Of a stretch of 64,000 bases of DNA, positions 14,301 to 25,585 are shown in pieces; the first letter of the stretch is position 1, and the number at the start of each line of letters is the position of its first letter. The stretch is from Ichthyophthirius multifiliis (lineage: Eukaryota > Ciliophora > Oligohymenophorea > Hymenostomatida), in the NCBI RefSeq assembly GCF_000220395.1, contig NW_004086088.1, positions 1-64,000 of the forward strand, in the 5' to 3' direction. A program made the translations under genes and the position numbers. A model generated the notes under the pieces. It was not told the origin of the DNA. It was given only the letters and a program-made list of their open reading frames with translations, and ran no database searches.

Positions 14301-14423
14301 TACTAACAATCTTAGCAATTTTAATCGCATTTCTATCCAGAAGGTTATTAATATTATTATTATAGTAATTCTTTTTTTAATAAAAATTAAATTATTAATA
14401 AAAAAATAAATATTTTAAACATT
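5323..14423 (-). CDS. Giant cell-surface protein: signal peptide, Cys-rich repeats, beta-propeller, beta-helix, GCC2/GCC3-like region, multi-pass membrane domain
   Basis: Order on the minus strand: hydrophobic signal peptide (14360-14423); Cys-rich, furin-like repeats (about 14130-14340); a long WD/propeller-like region (about 8700-14100, for example an IIWDLEYLEI stretch); a parallel beta-helix with Gly-rich turns GGALAL, GYGGAILLEN and GGGIRY (about 7500-8600); a second Cys-rich ephrin-receptor-like GCC2/GCC3 region (about 6500-6960); then several membrane segments with the conserved SCREI...SYSCYT region (5325-6480). Introns placed: 10312-10421, 8663-8708, 6950-6996, 6777-6817, 6158-6215, 5925-5994. 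The product is about 2,900 aa. This layout is typical of large ciliate families annotated only as transmembrane proteins. The ATG at 14423 is one base out of frame with the Cys-rich exon across a T8 run, and frame changes near 13600 are unresolved, so exact exons there are approximate. Confidence 0.72.
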
Positions 14424-15034
14424 TTTTTTTTTTAAAAAAAAAAACAAAAGCAAACAAAATTTTTTTAAAAAATATTTATATTTTTTTAAAATTAATTTAA
14501 TTAATATTTTGATAAAATAACATACATAAATACTTTTATTTATTTATATATAACTTACTTATTATTTATTACTTTTTTGGAATATTCATTAAAAAACAAA
14601 AAATATTTTAGTCTTTATATTTTAGAATCAATATTATTTTTAAGAATATAAATTATGCAATATAAAAGATATATTTTAATTTTAAAGAAGCATACTTTTT
14701 TTTTTTTTTTGAAGAAAAAAATTAATATTGGGATGTTGGTGTAATTATTATTTTAACATCTTTTAATACGATGAAAAAAGTTATATCGCATTAAAAATCA
14801 ATGTCTTCTAATAAAAAAATTAAATATAAAATGCGATGCTCACAAATTGGATTATTTGTATTCTTTATTAAAGTATTCAATTTTAATTATAAAAACAAAA
14901 ATATAGATTATATTATATTTTAAAATTATTTATTTATGTAAAAAATGTTTATTCATGTAATTTTTATTTTAAATATATTTTAAAGTATATACAAAAATTA
15001 TTTATAAAATCACATAATTGAAATAACAATATAA
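14424..15034. other. Intergenic region with a moderately GC-rich patch
   Basis: Mostly homopolymer-rich AT spacer between two minus-strand genes. Bases about 14730-14860 contain more G and C than the surroundings, including two copies of GCGAT/ATCGC about 75 bp apart, which could pair. No tRNA or known snRNA is recognisable. Confidence 0.5.
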
Positions 15035-16992
15035 TCAATTTTTTATAAAATACTTATTTAAAATATATTTAATTCTATCTTTCTACAAATTTTTGTCATT
15101 ATTATTTTGAAATTGTATAATTTTTTAAAGACTATTTTGACTTTTTTCTTCTTCTTACTTACTAATTTCATCTATTTTTTGAATATCTTATTCAATTTCT
15201 TTTTCATCAATCTTATATATTTTTCTTGGCTATTATTATTATAAATTTGAATTTTATGTTTATTTTTCACTTTCACATTCATTATCACTATCACTATCAC
15301 TATTAATTTAAATAAAGTTTTCATTATTTTTTGTATTTTTAAAAGATTTATCATTATTATTTTAAATAAAATTTTAATTATTTTTTATATTGCTAAACAA
15401 TTTTGATTAAATTAATTTTATTTTTTTATTCACAATTTAATATGAAGCCTACTTATTAATATCTTCTTCCTTTTCTTTTTATTATTTCATTTCCTAAATA
15501 CTTAATTTAGCTTTATGAGCATCTACTTCATTAAAAGATTTATTTTTAATAGGATCAGATAACTTTGCACCTTTGGTATTTCTTCTTTTTTAGCAAAAAA
15601 TTTATTAGTTTTTGAATTAAAAGCTCAAACTATTTTCTAATATTTTTTCTTATTCTGATATTTCAAGTCCTAAAAGAAAATTAATCTCTTTTTATTTTTA
15701 TCCATTTGTCATTAACTCTTTGTATTCTTTCGACATAGTATTCTCACTTAAAAAATTCTTTTTAAATATAATCAATCCTTTTTATTTAAGACTAAATAAA
15801 GTATTATTCTATCCTAACATTTGTTCATGAATTTATTATTTTGGTCTATTTCTTACTACTTAATTTAATATTGAAGGGCGAACACTTGAAATAAATAATT
15901 CTAATTCTTAAAAGTTACTATGCAAACTATAAGGAACTAACTATAAAAAGTATTATATTTTATTATAAAATATTATTTTACGTAATTGATATTATCCCAT
16001 GTTAAGTAGTTTCGAATGTTTATCCAACCTGTACATGTTATAGTTATCGCATCAGGGTTATTTGCAATTCTTTCTCTTCTGTCTACTTTTTTTATTATTT
16101 CAATCCATCCTTAATTTCTGTTTGTGGTAAAATATTGATAAGGTAGGCTTTTTATACATAATATAGTTTAATATCTCTGTTCATTAACTACTATCAAAGT
16201 TTGATAATATTCAGATAAAAAAACAAAAATCTCTTCTTTCCCTATTGAATCCATACATAAAAAGACTCTTAAATTTTAATTTCCTTTGTGTTAATCTATA
16301 ATTTAAATTAGCATTTATTTAGCTTTGTCTTAATCTGGAAATTAGAATTCGGGATCACAATATGTATTATCAAATATACACTCATCTATTTATAATGAAC
16401 ATCTGCCTTTTTAAGGATCTTTATTTTCTAAAGGATAAAGTATTGGATTTTTCTCTATCATTTTTAAACTAAATCTCATATCTCCTGTATGTAAAATACG
16501 ACCAAAATAGCCTTCGAACATAAACATCACAGATCCTATTTGTTTTTATAAAAAAATTATTTTTTAATTTTACCCGGACAATGATTAGAGTCAAATAAAT
16601 ATACACTTATATATATTTTATTTTATTCATTTATACATATTCTTATTTCTTCATTCATATCTAATGCCATCTTTTTATTTTAAGGAAAATAATAAATATA
16701 ATTATATGTTTTAAAGTGATATTTTTTAGTTTACCACTCGTTTTAAATGAGGAAACTTCTATAATAATAATCTTTTTGTCGTTTTAGAACAATAAATTGG
16801 TCCATAGTTCCAATTTTAGGATAGACCTTGATAATGATCTTTTTTTTATTTAATTTTAATAGATAAAATAAAATTTATTAAACTATTACCTGAATGCATA
16901 TGTGTAAGAAAGTACAGATAATTTTTTAGAGGATTTTATTTTCCATATGAAAATTCATCAACTACTATATTAGTAAAACTAATTAAAACCAT
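15035..16992 (-). CDS. DNA cross-link repair nuclease, SNM1/Pso2/Artemis family
   Basis: Five exons (16890-16992, 16735-16838, 16574-16670, 15982-16535, 15035-15940) join in phase through introns of 51, 64, 38 and 41 nt to give 587 aa. The metallo-beta-lactamase fold shows DEFSYG, then the metal motif HMHSDH (residues about 31-36; intron 1 cuts the Asp codon), FDSNHCPG (about 90) and LHTGDMRF. The beta-CASP part has [13 protein letters not shown] and VPYSLHSNF. These residues define the 5'-exonuclease/hairpin nuclease family acting on nuclear DNA in cross-link repair, end processing or telomeres. The C-terminal 280 residues are an unconserved Lys/Glu/Asn-rich tail with a Ser-Asp repeat (about 15280-15300). 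The sequence does not decide between Pso2, Apollo and Artemis. Confidence 0.9.
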
Positions 16993-18205
16993 TAAAATTT
17001 AATAGATTATTACTTATTTAATTTTTTTTATTTTAGTTAATTATATAATTAAAAAAATTATTATTATTTATTTTTATTTCTATACTTTTTAATTAAAATT
17101 TTAAAATTACTATTTTTTAATTATAAAATAAGCGCGGTTATTAAATTTTATAAATATAATTTTAAGTATATGTTTTTGAATTAATAAAATAAAATACTAA
17201 TTCTTAAAATTAGTATAATAATTTTTGTTTTTTGTTTTTCCAATCATAGAAATAATATTGATTTTTATTAAATCAATCTTTTTAAAAAAATGAATAAATC
17301 AAATAGGATTTATAATAAATTGAGAAAATTATTAAAAATCTGTAATTCTTTTTTATATGACTTTATATATCAAAGACTAGCATAAATAATAATAAAGGCT
17401 TATTTATATTCGATTTTTTATAACAAATGTAGACAAAGAAAATTTTAGGATTTTAATAAATATTTAAATTAAAAATATAATTTTTAAAAATTATTTTAAT
17501 AATATTATTTTTAAAATGATACCTATATTTATTTATCAAAGTCTCTCTTTGGTTATAATATAAAAACCTTTTTTATTAAAAATCCATCGCTTTATAAAAA
17601 AAATTATATTTTTTGTAAATTTCAAAATATTTTAGTATGTTTATTGTTAATTTTTTTTTTTTTTTTTAATATAAATGAAGTCAATTTTTTTTAATTATTA
17701 TTTTTGTGAAAACTAATTTTTTTAAGCTTAAAAATTTTTAAAAAAATATTTACCCTGCCCTGCATAACTTCTCCTAGTCAATGACTCGATTTTTATATTA
17801 TATTTTTAAATAAAATAAATATTTAGGTAAATTATAGCCATCCCATTTATAATATTTTTTAACAGTGAAAAACATTTTTTAAATCCGATTCATATAATAA
17901 AATAGTTAGATATATTTAATTTAAGTTTAATTGGTTAAGATTATTGTTAAATGATTTAGAATTAAATCAAAATAAAAATTATAATATATCACTACATTTG
18001 TTTCCGTAAAAACTCAATATAATAAATAATATTATTTACTTTATTGTATTAACATTTATATTATATATTTAAAATTTCATAATATTTATAAAAAATATAT
18101 TTGACTTTATAAATTATATTTATATATCTTTAAAAAATACAACTTTTATAATTTTATTTATTCAATTTTAAAATAAGAAATCTTAAAAAAAAAATATTGT
18201 ATTTC
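16993..18205. other. Long AT-rich intergenic region
   Basis: No supported gene. Bases about 17750-17795 form a short GC-richer island (CCCTGCCCTGC...CTCCTAG) in otherwise A/T sequence. It could be a small RNA or regulatory element but matches nothing I recognise. Confidence 0.5.
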
Positions 18206-18503
18206 TCAGAAATTATTTTCATTTATTTGCATTTTTCCCTTTTTTGAAAATATTCTTTTCTAGCGGCTTTAATTGAAAATAATATACCATAATTTATTTA
18301 TTTTAATATGACATAGATTAAAATATTTTCTTATTTTTCATATTACTAATCAATTGTTTAAAAATTGTAAATAAATAATTTAATAATAAACTAAAATAAA
18401 AAAAAAGTTGATTATGGTATATAAGCAAAATTTCATTTAAAACCGCTAGATAAGATATTTTTCAAAAAAGCAGATGAATGCTAATTAATAAAAATTACTT
18501 TCG
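18206..18503. repeat. Large imperfect inverted repeat
   Basis: The left arm 18240-18293 and the right arm 18411-18469 are near-complementary. Both carry TTTTTTGAAAA, then CTAGCGG, then a TTTAA..TGAAA block and TATACCATAAT. Weaker complementarity extends the arms outward to about 18206 and 18503. The central loop is about 117 bp of A/T sequence with no ORF. The right arm ends just before the stop of the next minus-strand gene. It could be a non-autonomous DNA transposon (MITE-like), a hairpin RNA source or a retained internal eliminated sequence. Confidence 0.75.
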
Positions 18504-18529
18504 TTAAACACAATAACATAAATTAAAAT

Positions 18530-20312
18530 TCAATTATTTTAATTATCTAGTTTTTCATTTTTTTTTTATTATTCGTATCTAACCTTTTTTATAACTTCAG
18601 GGTCAACAGATTCTAATTCAGCTTATTATTCTGGAGAGATATGAAAAGTATACTTATCTTATTTATTTTTGTTTTCTTTTAGTTATTTTTAACATCATTA
18701 ACATAATCATAACTTGATAGTTTATCGTATTTAAAAACTATTCTAAAAATCGAATTTATAATACCAGATATTTTTTTATTTTCTTTTGTACCTTCTTAGC
18801 TATTGATAGGTAACTCTTCAATATTTTCTTCATCAAAATTATAATAATATTTTTTTTTCTTCTTTTCTGAATGTAATTCTTCCTAAAATTCTTCTTCGGA
18901 TAATCTAGGAGAAAATTATTATACTTTTTTTATATAATTTCCATCTATTCTGTATACATCGAATTCTATATTTGCTTAGACAAAATCTTAAAAATTACAA
19001 AGTTTCAAATAATCGAAATTTTATTTTAAATATTCGGTCATAGCATATACTTAATCGCTATATCTAGGCACCTTTTCATAAAAAATGGCACTCCAAACAA
19101 GCGCATCCAACTTAAAATAATGGTTATTGCATGTCTTGGGATTTTCATTAAAATGTTAATTAAAAAGTTATCTATTAGATTACATAAAAATATTTATATC
19201 TTATTGGAAATCATTCTTTTTTTTAATATGAATTTAAGAAATATTTTCTTTTGTGTATTTTTTGAAATATTTAAGAAGTTAGTTGGCTAAATATTTACTC
19301 AAATTTGTATTTATTTCATTAAGTCTATTTTATAAAAGCCAAATATGAATATTTAAAATAGAATGCTCGATATGAAAGTCAGGAGGAATTTACATAAGAA
19401 CTGTAAATTCAAGACAGTTAGTGTAATGGACTAGTCTCAAAAATAAAATTTGGATTAAATTATCATAATTCTGTTTTGTTTCTAGTTTGCTTTTTTAAAA
19501 AAGTTTCGCCATTAAGAGTTTAAATAAATCTTAAAGTGTATAAATACGTCCTGATATTTATTTATATTCTTTTTGAATAGATATGTCCTGGAAAATATTT
19601 AATCTTTAGTACATTGGGCGAAAATCATCAAAAAGTAAAAAGTTTCGTTTTTACCAATTTTTGAATTAATGTAAAACACGTTAATTTGATGATGTCCATA
19701 TGCATTTATAAAGGATTTTATTTCTTTGTGTATATTATATATATTTTATTAGCTTTTCAGTGAAATATCTTTTTATACTTTTAATTTTTTTTATAAAAAA
19801 ATAAAATACCTATGTTAAATATTTTTTTCGAATTCAGTTATTTTATCTTATTCTCCATAAAAAAATAAAAGATAATAATCAATAACTTTATTTCTAAGCT
19901 TTTCAAATTCTTCATATTTTTCCATTTCTACAACTTATCCATCTATAGCTACTTTAGACACATATTCATCCATTAATTATTTAAAGTTTTATTCTTAGAA
20001 TTTACTTATTATATATTAAGAGTTTATAGTGTTACTTTCATACATTTTTTTCATCCTTTCCAAGTCATAGTATTTCTTTAGAGAAGAAAGTGTTTATTAC
20101 TCTAAATTTAATCCTTCTATTGCATCTAATATGTATATTTTAGGTGGAATTTCTGATTTTTTTATTCTACGACGTTACAGATATGCCTAAATACATACAT
20201 CATATAGATTTATATTAATGTCATATTTAATATTCTTTCCATTTGTACGTGCTTCTATTATTTAAGGATGATTTTAATAAACACAAAAATTTCTTAAAAG
20301 TTTCTTATACAT
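18530..20312 (-). CDS. Probable ubiquinol-cytochrome c reductase assembly factor (CBP3/UQCC1-like)
   Basis: Exons 19810-20312, 18714-19777 and 18530-18675 join in phase through 32-nt and 38-nt introns, giving 570 aa. The N-terminus MYKKLLRNFC is basic and could be a mitochondrial targeting sequence. The central part carries a helical core with DFHIEHSILNIHIWLLQNRL followed about 60 residues later by KLDALVWSAIFYEKVPRYSDQ. This matches the usual pattern of the ubiquinol-cytochrome c chaperone domain, which helps cytochrome b assembly. The C-terminal 130 residues are charged and Gln-rich. The assignment rests on these two motifs seen by eye; length is above the roughly 300 aa of animal and yeast relatives. 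Confidence 0.5.
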
Positions 20313-21257
20313 AAATATTTATTATTTTATTTAAATTTATATATCTTTTTAAAAATAAAAATTAATCAAACATACAATTTAATTAAAGATTTTATAAATT
20401 TGAAAATGCAAAATTTTTAGCTATTTTTTTATTTAAAGTTAAAGTAATTTAATGTATAGATTTTTTAAATACAAGCATAAATATGAGGATTTATTATATG
20501 TAAAATAAAAATAATTTTTTTAAATTAAAAAAATATTTCTTAAAAATAAAAATTATTATATTTTTATTCTAAAAAAAATAGATAAATATATTTTTAATAA
20601 TAAAATAAATTGATATTTTGGATTGTATTGCTTTGTATAAGTCCTGATATAAATATAGAATAATTTGAAGCTTTTATAAACAATAATTTGTTGAAAAAAA
20701 ACGAACTTAAGAATAAAGATAAAATATCAAAGAAGCTAAAATTTTTTTCTTTTAATAAAATGTTAATAATTAACTAAAAATCTATATGAAATGATGCTAA
20801 AAAAGATTAATATGCAATTTAACGAACAGAATAATATATTTAAAAAGTTATAAATAATAATAAAATATTTAATTTTTTTTATTTTTTAAATTTAAGTAAT
20901 ATATATTAATATAAATAATAATTTATATAAATAAAGCTAATAACTATTTTATTACTTAATTAAAATAATAAAATAAATAAAAATATATTTTAAAAAAGTG
21001 TTGTGTTTACCCTTTCTTTAGTTTTATATTTATAAACTTATATTATTAGTATTTATTAAGATCTTTCTTTAATTTTTTTAATAACTACTTTTAAGTTATT
21101 GAATTTAATTTATGTTTTGTTTTAAAAAAACTGTTTTTAAGTACAAAAAATTCTAAAATTAAAATTAATAAAATATATTTCAAAGTTATTTTTTACTAAA
21201 AAAAGTTAGTAAAATTAAATAAGTTTTTTATACATTTTTCCAAAAAATAAAAATAAA
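20313..21257. other. AT-rich divergent intergenic region
   Basis: Nearly a kilobase between two divergent start codons (minus-strand ATG 20312, plus-strand ATG 21258). It should hold both promoters, but no element stands out from the A/T background. Confidence 0.6.
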
Positions 21258-22222
21258 ATGAATTAATAAGAAAAATATTAAAAATTATAAAAAATAGGTG
21301 AAGGAACATACGGAAAAGTATATCGAGCGATAAACTTACTTACATAATAGACAGTTGCTTTAAAGTAAGTGAAGCTTGATAAACAGCTTGACAGAATAGA
21401 CGAAGGCATTCCATCAACTACTTTAAGAGAAATAGCATCTTTGAAAACTTTAGATCATCCAAACATAATTAAGTATAAAAAAGTGAAAATAAAAAATACT
21501 GTATTAAAAATAAAGACTTTTAGACATTCATTATAAAAAAAATAAAAAAGCTAAAAATTATTTTTAGTATTTTAATTCGAGGATTGTGATTTAAAGAATT
21601 ACTTAAAAACTAATCAAAGTAAAATGAATCCTTCATAAATAAAATATTTTATGTTTTAAATAATAAATGCATTAGATCATTGTCATTCTCGAAGAATAAT
21701 GCATAGAGATTTAAAACCTGCGAATATATTAGTAAATTTGGAACATTAAATTTTAAAAATAGCAGATTTTGGTCTTGCAAAATTATTCAACATTCCAATC
21801 TAAGAGCTTTCTTTAGAGATAGAAACCTTATGGTATAGAGCTCCTGAAGTATTGCTTGGAGATGTTACATATTCTTTACCAGTTGATATGTGGTCTTGCG
21901 GATGTATTTTTGCAGAGATGATACTTGGAGAACCTCTTTTTAAAGGAGATAGCGAGATTGGATAGATTTTAGAAATTTTCAAGTTTTTTGGAACTCCAGT
22001 TAATAGTTAATCTATAAGAGGTTGTATTGATTTGAAGTTTTGGTCAAATAAATTTCCTCGTTTTAAAAGTAACAAAGGAATTGTTATTTAAAGTTTAATT
22101 TAATTGACATTTAAGCTACTGACCTCTTTAATAGGATGATTGTCCTAGAACCTAATAATAGGATTTCATTTATGTAGGCTGTTTTGCATCCTTATTTTGA
22201 AGGAATGGTAAATATTTAATGA
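21258..22222 (+). CDS. Cyclin-dependent protein kinase (CMGC Ser/Thr kinase)
   Basis: Exons 21258-21482, 21516-22068 and 22116-22222 join in phase through 33-nt and 47-nt introns to give 294 aa, the normal CDK length. Motifs in order: [14 protein letters not shown] loop, ALKQVKLD with the catalytic Lys, a PSTTLRE helix (PSTAIRE-like cyclin contact), [11 protein letters not shown] catalytic loop, DFGLAK, LWYRAPE activation segment end, [13 protein letters not shown], and LEPNNRIS. All catalytic residues are present. The Thr-loop region reads [14 protein letters not shown], so the usual activating Thr in this segment is not obvious at the expected place. It is probably active and cyclin-bound; which cell-cycle or transcription CDK it is cannot be told. 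Confidence 0.9.
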
Positions 22223-22297
22223 TTTGACAATATTTTATTTCTAAATGAAAAATATATTTTAGTTTTTTTAAATATTTTAGTATTATATGTTAAAATT

Positions 22298-22951
22298 TCA
22301 TTTATGTAATTCTTAAAAAAAATATTTATTAATTACTTTTTATTACATAATATTAGGAATCTATATTTTTTAATCATTATAATCATCAGAAACATCAAAG
22401 TTTTCATTGTCAAATACATTGTTAATACAATTTTTATTTTATTTTTCCATTTATTATTTATATTCAATTAATTATTTTTTTTCTTCATTTTGTTTTTTGA
22501 TAATCTATGTCTATTTTTATAATTTTATTTAATTTTTCTCTATCTATTAATTATCTAAATTTTTTATTTACTATTCATTACTTTTAAAAGTTTATTTTTC
22601 TTTTATAATAACATTTTATTATTCTCTATAACCTGTTTTATTTTTATTTTCTTCTAATCTTATATTTTTTTTTTCTTAATATTATTCCTGTTAAATATAA
22701 CCTACCTTATAAAAATTTAGCTTATTCAACATAAACCTTGAGTGACGAAAGTAAGAAGGATTAAAAAGTATATCATCAACACACATTCCTTTCCATTATT
22801 ATAATACTGATGATCCTCCAGGATGTGAATATTGGAAATTATATAAATCATATACGTTTTTTTCAAAAACAACATAAAATTTACCTTGTGTTCTACATAT
22901 AAACTCGACTTCTTGTAAATTTTTGAATTACTTTTCTTGATTAACAAACAT
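22298..22951 (-). CDS. Cytochrome b5-like heme-binding domain protein
   Basis: An intronless frame of 218 codons, ATG 22949-22951 to TGA 22298-22300. Residues about 15-85 match a cytochrome b5 fold: a FYVVFEKNVYDLYNF start, the HPGG heme-ligand loop, and a second ligand candidate in NPSYFRHSRF. After the domain comes a long Gln/Lys/Glu-rich coiled-coil-like tail ending in an acidic segment. No membrane anchor is visible, so it is probably soluble rather than a microsomal b5. It converges tail to tail with the CDK gene, 75 bp apart. Confidence 0.75.
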
Positions 22952-23149
22952 ATATATAATTTATTTTTATAATTATAATATTTTTTAATTTAAATTAAAT
23001 TTATGTAAAATTATGAAATTAATATAAATGATTTTTAAAAAAGTTAAGTATAATTAATAGAAGAATAATATAATGAAAATTAAAAATTTTCTCCTTCTTT
23101 TTTCAAAATAAAAAGCGATTTATAGAAAAACATATTTTAAAAATTACCA

Positions 23150-24405
23150 ATGCTTTCTCAAAATGGTTAGTTTTTTCAAAAAAGGAAACCTATTCTATAT
23201 AAAAAAGAAAAAGAATATAAAAAAAACATTAAAAGCTAAAAATCATTAGAAACTCCTTTAAATAAAACAAGCTCAACTTTATATTTTAAGCAAAAAAAAC
23301 AAAATTTAATAAAAAATCTTTATTTAACCCAGCAAAGAAATAAGTTAAAAATCTCTTCAACTTTCAGAAGCAAAGAAAGAGAAAAAAAGCAAAATAATTA
23401 ACAAAAAGTATATAAAAATAAAAAGCTATTATTATTACATGATCCTTAATACAATTTAATATTTCCCTCTTCATAAAAATATACAATTTCTCCTTTATAA
23501 AATTTAAAAGTAAATATAAAAAGTTATACTTTATTCAATTTATTAATAAAAAAAAGACAAATACAAAAATAATATCTACAAGTGAATGTATAATTTTTGG
23601 GAATAATTGCAATTTAAAAATAAGATAAAGTATAAATAAAATGAAAATATTTCAATAAAACATTATCCAAAAATAAAATTAATACACATAAATATCAAAT
23701 GAAATTTATCTTTTGGAAAAAAACTAAAATAATAATATAGACAAAGCTAAAAAACGAAATCTAAAAGAATAGCTTATATTAAATAAACGTTCATTAGCTG
23801 AAGAAATTATTGATTTAGAATAAAAATATATTGAAACTTAATAAATTTATAAAAACTTAATATAGTAAAATATTAATCAAATTGAAAATAATGAATTCTT
23901 TGATATTCATGAAAAATAAAGACTACATTAAAAGAATATCGATTTTTCCAAAATTAAAGGAAGAGAACCACTTTTTTAAATGCAAAATGTGGAAGATTTA
24001 ACTGAAAGATTATATAATAATTATAATGAAAATATTATAAATTAAACTAAAGTTAAAATTTTTAGAACATAGTTACCAAGAAAAGAAGTTTTTAGCCCAA
24101 AAGAAGGTCCTGATGTATATAATAATTAATAAAAAATATACGAAAATACAAAATTTAATAAAATTACATATAATTGTCTTGTTAATATCAAAAAAAACTC
24201 TGGTAGAAAAGAATTCTGTAGAAATATATATAAATATGATATTAGCTAATTTAAAATTAATTAGGGTAAAAATTAACTTGGGCATGTTAAAAAAATCCCC
24301 GTTTTTACAAATATGAATTGTTAAATTAATCGAAAAACTCCTTCTCCTTTCTAAATTAGATATGTGCAAACTATTGAAAATTCTTAACTCTAAAATAGTT
24401 TTTGA
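23150..24405 (+). CDS. Unknown basic protein, 402 aa
   Basis: Exon 1 (23150-23509, 120 codons) and exon 2 (23557-24405, 283 codons) join in phase 0 through a 47-nt GT..AG intron and end at TGA 24403-24405. The N-terminal third is very Lys/Arg/Ser-rich (QKRKPILYKKEKEYK near residue 9). The middle contains a Leu/Glu helical segment (NKRSLAEEIIDLEQKYIE). The C-terminal part has scattered Cys and Asn. I recognise no domain. Standard-code ORFs of either strand in 24073-24369 are shadows of exon 2. Confidence 0.65.
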
Positions 24406-24947
24406 TCTTACATATATTTAATATTTTTTTATTTTATTATTTAATTATTAATAAAGTAAATATTCTATTTTTTTTTGTAATATTTTTATAAACATATAAC
24501 ATTTTTTGATTAAATAAAGAAATTGCTTATTTAAATTAGCATAAAGCAACTTGTCAAATTCTCCTCAAAAAAAAAATGAAATATTTTGTTTCTGAAAGGA
24601 ACAGTGATAAATTATATTATAAAGATAATAATTTTTTACAAATCTTTAATTTAGTATTTCAAATTTAAACAAGATATTAAGTTTTTTTTATTTTAATTTA
24701 TTTAATAGATTATATATATATTTTACAAAATTAATTAAAATAAATAAATTATTAAATTTATAAAAGCATATATCAATATAAATATACTATAATATGAATG
24801 TCAATAAACAATATAAACACTTTGAATTTGAAAGTCAAAAAATAGTAAATCTAAACTATAAAAATTATAATAATATTTTTAATAAAGAAATTATTTTAAC
24901 AATTAAAAAAAAAAAAAATATTATTATTATTTTCAAATACTTAGATG
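24406..24947. other. AT-rich spacer
   Basis: Only A/T-rich sequence with no supported gene before the GC-rich island. Confidence 0.6.
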
Positions 24948-25262
24948 TGATAGGTGACCGTTTATGATACACAAATGATTGAAACCCAAAAGTGTCAATT
25001 TTAATATGGTTTAAACCTAGCAAGAATACTACAAAAAGGTACCAAATTAGTAGAATGGTTTTGAAAACCATCTGAATTTATAGGGCATGACACATCAGAT
25101 CGTGGACCGATTCGTTTTCATAAAGAAATTGGTGCAACTGTAGTAGAAAAACTATCGGTCTAGCCCTGCTTGGTTATGGTTTAATTGGCATAAATTTTAC
25201 AGTTCATTCAATTAGGTGACAAGTAATAAAAATTAGCTTTGCCATCGAGCATAGCTACTATT
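24948..25262 (+). other. GC-rich island, candidate nuclear copy of mitochondrial DNA (or structured RNA)
   Basis: Around 40 percent G+C over the core (about 25080-25260), against roughly 15 percent nearby. It has no ciliate-code ORF because of several TGA codons. Read with TGA as Trp, as in ciliate mitochondria, it gives protein-like stretches: LVEWFWKPSEFIGHDTSDRG in one frame (about 25040-25110) and IGLALLGYGLIGINFTVHSI in another (about 25155-25220). Trp falls at the TGA positions, and the two stretches are in different frames, as expected of a decayed copy. I cannot name the gene. A non-coding RNA with conserved structure is the main alternative. Confidence 0.4.
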
Positions 25263-25585
25263 TTAGATTATAATTAAAATATTTTTTAAAAAAATATTAT
25301 TTAGAAATAGTAAGGTTCTATTTTAATTAATAATAACAAGCATATCATTATGATCAAATTTCAGCTAAAACTTTGGTAGATAATAATCAGATACTGAAAA
25401 TTATAACAAAGTATATTTTGCTATAAATTTATTAAGGTAAAATGAAAAAATTCAATTATTTATTTCTTTATTTTTGAAGTAAGATAAATATATACATATT
25501 AAAAAAAGATTCTAAAAATATTTAGAAACATGTAGACTTATAATAATTTTAACCATTAAAATTGTTTGAATTAGCGATAATAAGA
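25263..25585. other. AT-rich spacer
   Basis: Nothing supported. It may contain the promoter, or an unseen upstream exon, of the next gene. Confidence 0.5.

Noticed and set aside
22093-22115. A 23-nt intron in the CDK gene
   Set aside because: A 47-nt intron (22069-22115) gives the same phase and a better match to the CDK sequence before TDLFNRM.
24865-25071. Standard-code minus-strand ORF of 68 aa starting MVFKTILLIWYL
   Set aside because: It overlaps the GC-rich island and an adjoining poly-A tract; hydrophobic sequence is expected by chance here and no ciliate-code extension supports it.
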